Source: Methylomonas sp.
GTDB lineage: Bacteria > Pseudomonadota > Gammaproteobacteria > Methylococcales > Methylomonadaceae
NCBI GenBank assembly: GCA_028688235.1
Contig: JAQTYP010000117.1
Span: forward strand, 1 to 8,955
Direction of reading: 5' to 3'
Length of the DNA: 8,955 nucleotides
Shown piece by piece: positions 6,094 to 8,955 of the stretch (position 1 is the stretch's first letter; every line of letters starts with the position of its first letter). A model generated the notes under the pieces. The model made no database searches and was not told where the DNA came from. It was given only the letters and a program-made list of their open reading frames with translations. Both the position numbers and the translations under genes were made by a program.

Positions 6094-6852
6094 ATGATCG
6101 ATTGGAACAACTCTTATGCCGCTATTTGGCGCCAACGTCAGGCTTTGTTGCGCGCAGTCACACAAATCGACACTATCCGTCTGGATCAACTGCTCGGGAT
6201 CGATGCGCAAAAACAACAACTGATTGCCAATACCGAGCGCTTTCTATCCGGTTTGCCGGCCAATAATGCGTTACTTTGGGGCGCTCGTGGCACTGGCAAA
6301 TCCTCGCTGGTGAAAGCCCTGTTAAATGCTTACAAAGACAGGGGCCTGCGCATCGTGGAAGTGGATAAGGCCGACCTGCTCTATCTGCCTGAAATCGTCG
6401 ACAACATCCGCGAACACCCACAACGCTTCATTATCTATTGCGACGACCTTTCTTTCGACAGCGGCGACAACTTATATAAACCATTGAAAAGCGTGCTGGA
6501 AGGTTCGATAGAACTGCCGCCCGACAACGTGCTGTTCTACGCGACATCGAACCGGCGGCATCTGATGCCGGAACTGATGAGCGACAATCTCGATACCCGG
6601 CTGATAGGTAACGAAGTTCATTATGCCGACGCCATAGAAGAGAAAATTTCGCTGTCCGACCGATTCGGCCTGCGCCTGGCTTTTTATCCGCAACCCACAT
6701 CGACCTATCTGGATATCGTCGACAGCTATTTCCCTGGTTTTAAAGGCGACCGCCAGGCATTGCATCAAGCCGCGCTGGATTTTGCCCATCAAAACGCTGC
6801 CAAAAACGGCCGCACCGCGAAACAATTTTTCAAGTCCTATAGCCAAGCTTAG
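6094..6852 (+). CDS. DUF815-type P-loop ATPase
   Basis: This 252-residue soluble protein matches the DUF815 family of AAA-like ATPases, whose cellular role is unknown. The Walker A motif is GARGTGKS (63-70), Walker B is FIIYCDDLSF (112-121) with Asp117 and Asp118, and a sensor-1-like ATSN is at 150-153. SLSDRFGL (186-193) contains a conserved Arg190, and GRTAKQF (239-245) near the end may be sensor-2-like. The layout suggests an ATP-driven remodelling or switch protein. The ATG at 6094 is the only nearby start, since a stop codon lies a few codons upstream in frame, but no Shine-Dalgarno sequence precedes it. Expression may therefore be low or coupled to another element. It follows the DUF2235 hydrolase gene on the same strand; a joint function is possible but not shown. 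Confidence 0.85.
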   Translation: MIDWNNSYAAIWRQRQALLRAVTQIDTIRLDQLLGIDAQKQQLIANTERFLSGLPANNALLWGARGTGKSSLVKALLNAYKDRGLRIVEVDKADLLYLPEIVDNIREHPQRFIIYCDDLSFDSGDNLYKPLKSVLEGSIELPPDNVLFYATSNRRHLMPELMSDNLDTRLIGNEVHYADAIEEKISLSDRFGLRLAFYPQPTSTYLDIVDSYFPGFKGDRQALHQAALDFAHQNAAKNGRTAKQFFKSYSQA

Positions 6853-7082
6853 GTGGCACAATCAGGACCACGCCGTTTTCGTCGCCTTAGCTCCGGATAA
6901 ATTACGGCCCAGAAATACATCTTACCCGTCCCGAGCGCAGGCGAAGAGCACGAAAGTTTTCAACTGTTGTAGCCAATCTCAGACCGCCACCCGCAGAGAC
7001 ATAACCGAAAACCGGCGCAACAAGCTGACTTATTTCGTGCTTTTCTTGGACTGCTCGAGTTCCTTAATAACGAGGACTTACC

Positions 7083-7742
7083 TCAAACGGATTGCCGCCT
7101 TACTAATCTCATTCCGACAAAGCCCAAGCCTAACAAAGCAAGAGATGCCGGCTCCGGCACTCTTCCAGGATCAGCCGAACCAAAGGTAATATCGTCATAC
7201 CCCGTTTGATTGACTGTGCCGCCGAAGTCTATAGACTTGGCTAAGCCAGCAAATGTCGCGCCCACTGCCGTCCAATTACAATACTGTCCGCTTGGATCCC
7301 CTGTGCAATTGTCGTTGTATTGGGCTGTTAGATTTAAAGTGGCTAACAGGTTACCGGTCGCATTCAGACCATCCCATACCGTAACCGTTGCGGCCGTGGC
7401 TGAAGAGTAAAAGAAAGAAAAACCGGTATCGAATCCCGGTCCGTAGTTCAAGATTGCCGAACCGGTGAGGAAAAACAAGATGGTATTGGGGGTGGGTTCG
7501 TTTGCAAAATTGCCAGTACCACCGGCATCTTGATCAATCAGCGTCAATGAATTACTACCGAATTGAACGCCATAATTTGTACCCGAGTTGCCTTGGCTAT
7601 CGGTACCGCCATTGTAAAAATTATTAAGCGCTGCTTGGTCCCCTGCACCTTCGAAATCCAAAACGAAGGGAGCGGCCTCAGAAACGCCAGCATGAAGGAT
7701 TAGCCCAAAGAATAAGGGGCTGAATGATTTTTTTATGCTCAT
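7083..7742 (-). CDS. PEP-CTERM sorting-domain protein, classical VPEP type
   Basis: This 219-residue exported protein has a signal peptide at residues 1-23 or 24 (Lys4-Lys5, hydrophobic core, cleavage in SEAAP). The C-terminal PEP-CTERM signal is VPEPASLALLGLG from residue 195, ending with the basic VRRQSV. The mature region is rich in Gly, Asn, Thr and aromatic residues (FDFEG-like opening, FYNGG, GSGNFANEP-like turns) and looks like a secreted beta-sandwich; it has two cysteines (about 145 and 153) that could pair. Family knowledge says exosortase cleaves such tails during export to the matrix. No exosortase is present here. Start choice: AGGAA lies 9 bases before the ATG. It is on the same strand as the VPLP-type paralogue at 3595-4449, with no sequence similarity outside the sorting signals. 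Unlike that gene, I found no GG-N10-GC promoter within about 180 bases upstream. Confidence 0.92.
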   Translation of the reverse strand: MSIKKSFSPLFFGLILHAGVSEAAPFVLDFEGAGDQAALNNFYNGGTDSQGNSGTNYGVQFGSNSLTLIDQDAGGTGNFANEPTPNTILFFLTGSAILNYGPGFDTGFSFFYSSATAATVTVWDGLNATGNLLATLNLTAQYNDNCTGDPSGQYCNWTAVGATFAGLAKSIDFGGTVNQTGYDDITFGSADPGRVPEPASLALLGLGFVGMRLVRRQSV

Positions 7743-7913
7743 AACGCCAGTTTCCTAAATAGATGAAAATAAATAGCCTTAATGGGTTGGCTAATTCGTC
7801 TGTTTCCATGACGCGCGCCTTCCATTTTCGCCCATTAAAAAAAGAGCAAAAACTGAGCTGAAAACCTAGAATTTATTAATTTCAACTACTTGCATAACAG
7901 CAATAAAAACCAA

Positions 7914-7991
7914 TTACCGTATTTCATCCAGTTTGTAAAAAAAACTGACAGAAAAAGGGATAGTAAAGGGGGACAATTCGCCGAATTTCAT
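7914..7991 (-). CDS. possible 25-residue short ORF or leader peptide
   Basis: The ATG at 7991 is preceded by AAGGAG at 6 bases, as good as any ribosome binding site in the window and the same AAGGAGTA context as the PEP-CTERM gene at 4449. The frame gives 25 residues, starting MKFGELSPF and ending KLDEIR, then TAA. The middle is hydrophobic and aromatic (Phe, Ser, Val), without a clear signal peptide or membrane helix. The coding stretch contains eight consecutive Ts, a place where slippage could join a second frame that ends with hydrophobic residues. It may be a small protein, a translated leader upstream of the gene at 7742, or the decayed start of a lost gene. No function can be assigned. 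Confidence 0.3.
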   Translation of the reverse strand: MKFGELSPFTIPFSVSFFYKLDEIR

Positions 7992-8082
7992 GAATTACTC
8001 CTTTTTATTCCCACTTTAAAAGCTAGCAAAGTGAACCAGATTGCTGACTAGACTACCTGCCGGAGCGGCGATTTCGCCTTGT

Positions 8083-8112
8083 AAAAAAACTGACGCCAAG
8101 ACAGCGAGCGTC
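8083..8112 (-). terminator. rho-independent terminator of the histidine kinase gene
   Basis: On the minus strand GACGC (8112-8108) pairs with GCGTC (8096-8092) around an 11-base loop; AG and seven Ts (8089-8083) follow. It lies 57 bases after the kinase stop codon. The stem is short but the T-run is strong. Confidence 0.45.
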
Positions 8113-8169
8113 GGGACGTTTTCGCTCCCTTTCAGCCGGGTAAGCAAACCGACGCAAAGCGATCGAAAT

Positions 8170-8955
8170 TCAATCGGCCTTTTCGACGTCAAGCGCGGCA
8201 CCGGAGGCAACCGGCATGCTGAAACTAAATATCGAGCCCTGACCCGATCCATCCGACTCCAGCCAAATACGTCCGCCGTGGTGTTCGACGATGCGCCTGC
8301 ACAAGGCCAGCCCCATGCCTGTACCATCGAAGCGGCTACGGGGCTGCAAACGACTGAAAAACTGGAACAGCCGGTTGCCTTGAGCGGGATCGATGCCTAT
8401 GCCATTGTCTTTGACTTCGACCAGCCAATCGCCGCCGACCAGCCGCGAGCTTATCCAAATTTTCGGCTCACTATCTTGCTCTTGGTATTTCAGTGCATTG
8501 CCGATCAGGTTTTGGAAGAGTCGCGTCAGCTCGTCGAGATCGGCAACGATAGACGGCCACTCGCCGGCTATATCGATTAAGGCCTTAGCTTGCCGAATGA
8601 CCGGCTCCAGGAAAAACAAAGCCTCGTCGAGTGCCTGTCTGCTGACGATCTCGGATTTGGATTCCATCTTGCGTCCGACCCGCGAATATTCCAACAAAGA
8701 AACGATCATGGCATCCATGCGTCTAGCGCCATCCAGTACAAATTCCAGATTTTCCCGGCAGTTTTCGTCCAATTGCTCTTTCAGACTGCTTGCCAGCAAT
8801 TGCAAGTGTCCCGTTATCGTACGCAGCGGTTGGCGCATATCGTGCGAGACGCTGTAAGCGAACTGTTCCAAATCGGCATTGGAGCGCTGCAATTCATCGG
8901 TTTTCCGGCGCAACAGTTGTTCGTCCAGTTTTCGCGCGGTGATGTCGGAGGCATA
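8170..8955 (-). CDS. PAS-linked sensor histidine kinase, C-terminal part
   Basis: The visible 261 residues are the transmitter end of a sensor kinase; the gene continues beyond the right edge. The first residues (YASDITARKLDEQL) are the typical end of a PAS/PAC domain, so at least one PAS sensor domain lies upstream. Numbering from the window edge, the dimerisation helix carries the phosphoacceptor His38 in AYSVSHDMRQPL. The ATPase domain shows the N-box (NLIGNALKYQ, Asn149 and Asn153), G1 box DNGIGI (183-188), F-box FQFFSRL (197-203) and G2 box GTGMGLAL (211-218). All catalytic motifs are intact. No membrane segment or receiver domain is visible, and no response regulator is in the window. 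The open frame runs to the edge without a start; the TTG at 8913 is internal, not a real start. A terminator follows the stop. Confidence 0.95.
   Translation of the reverse strand, partial: YASDITARKLDEQLLRRKTDELQRSNADLEQFAYSVSHDMRQPLRTITGHLQLLASSLKEQLDENCRENLEFVLDGARRMDAMIVSLLEYSRVGRKMESKSEIVSRQALDEALFFLEPVIRQAKALIDIAGEWPSIVADLDELTRLFQNLIGNALKYQEQDSEPKIWISSRLVGGDWLVEVKDNGIGIDPAQGNRLFQFFSRLQPRSRFDGTGMGLALCRRIVEHHGGRIWLESDGSGQGSIFSFSMPVASGAALDVEKAD

Larger units (their letters stand above)
7743..8169. other. AT-rich spacer between the PEP-CTERM gene and the histidine kinase gene
   Basis: This 427-base stretch is visibly richer in A and T than its flanks. It contains a 25-codon ORF with a strong ribosome binding site (7914-7991), a 13-base palindrome at 7975-7987, two near-identical A-tract repeats (7933-7949 and 8079-8094) and a terminator for the kinase gene (8083-8112). 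No longer gene is credible. Confidence 0.6.

Noticed and set aside
6947..7041. 9-bp inverted repeat AGCACGAAA / TTTCGTGCT between the ATPase and the second PEP-CTERM gene
   Set aside because: The arms are about 77 bases apart and not followed by a T-run in a useful position, so a bidirectional terminator is not convincing.
6782..7189. 135-residue plus-strand ORF overlapping the ends of the ATPase and PEP-CTERM genes
   Set aside because: Starts inside the ATPase gene in another frame, runs antisense into the PEP-CTERM gene, and has no ribosome binding site or recognisable domain.
8041..8580. 179-residue plus-strand ORF (and 8393-8857)
   Set aside because: Antisense shadow of the histidine kinase, whose motifs are complete.

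Overview
The window looks like chromosome of a Gram-negative, probably gammaproteobacterial, organism. The base composition is moderate, with GC-rich genes and AT-rich spacers. The gene mix (PEP-CTERM surface proteins, a NadV/NadM-Nudix salvage pair, a DUF2235 hydrolase, a PAS-type sensor kinase) would suit a Methylomonas-like methanotroph. That taxonomic guess is inference; no marker gene is present to settle it.

Layout, left to right. (1) 1-993: a small exported helical protein on the minus strand with a good terminator behind it, then a 369-base spacer holding a three-armed REP-like palindrome. (2) 994-3536: a minus-strand NAD salvage operon, nadM-nudix followed by nadV. It has a perfect TATAAT box, and a 9-bp hairpin lies where the transcript should begin. 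NadV turns nicotinamide plus PRPP into NMN. The N-terminal domain of NadM adenylylates NMN to NAD, and its Nudix domain probably hydrolyses ADP-ribose, so two genes cover a short recycling route. (3) 3595-4814: a minus-strand PEP-CTERM protein with a sigma-54-like -24/-12 promoter and, about 100 bases further upstream, a 10-bp perfect inverted repeat. (4) 4815-6852: two plus-strand genes, a DUF2235 (Tle1-type) alpha/beta hydrolase with a complete catalytic triad and a DUF815-type P-loop ATPase. (5) 7083-7742: a second, classical VPEP PEP-CTERM protein on the minus strand. (6) 7743-8169: an AT-rich spacer with a 25-codon ORF that has an excellent Shine-Dalgarno sequence, and a terminator for the next gene. 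(7) 8170-8955: the C-terminal part of a PAS-linked histidine kinase cut by the window edge.

The genes fall into functional units rather than one pathway: NAD recycling, cell-surface/exopolysaccharide-associated sorting substrates, a hydrolase/ATPase pair of unknown role, and signalling. No exosortase, T6SS component, transposase, CRISPR array, tRNA or rRNA was seen. I do not see a clear undescribed multi-gene system. The most unusual signals are the regulatory architecture before the first PEP-CTERM gene, the 5'-end hairpin of the NAD operon, the short ORF at 7914-7991, and the hydrolase/ATPase pair.
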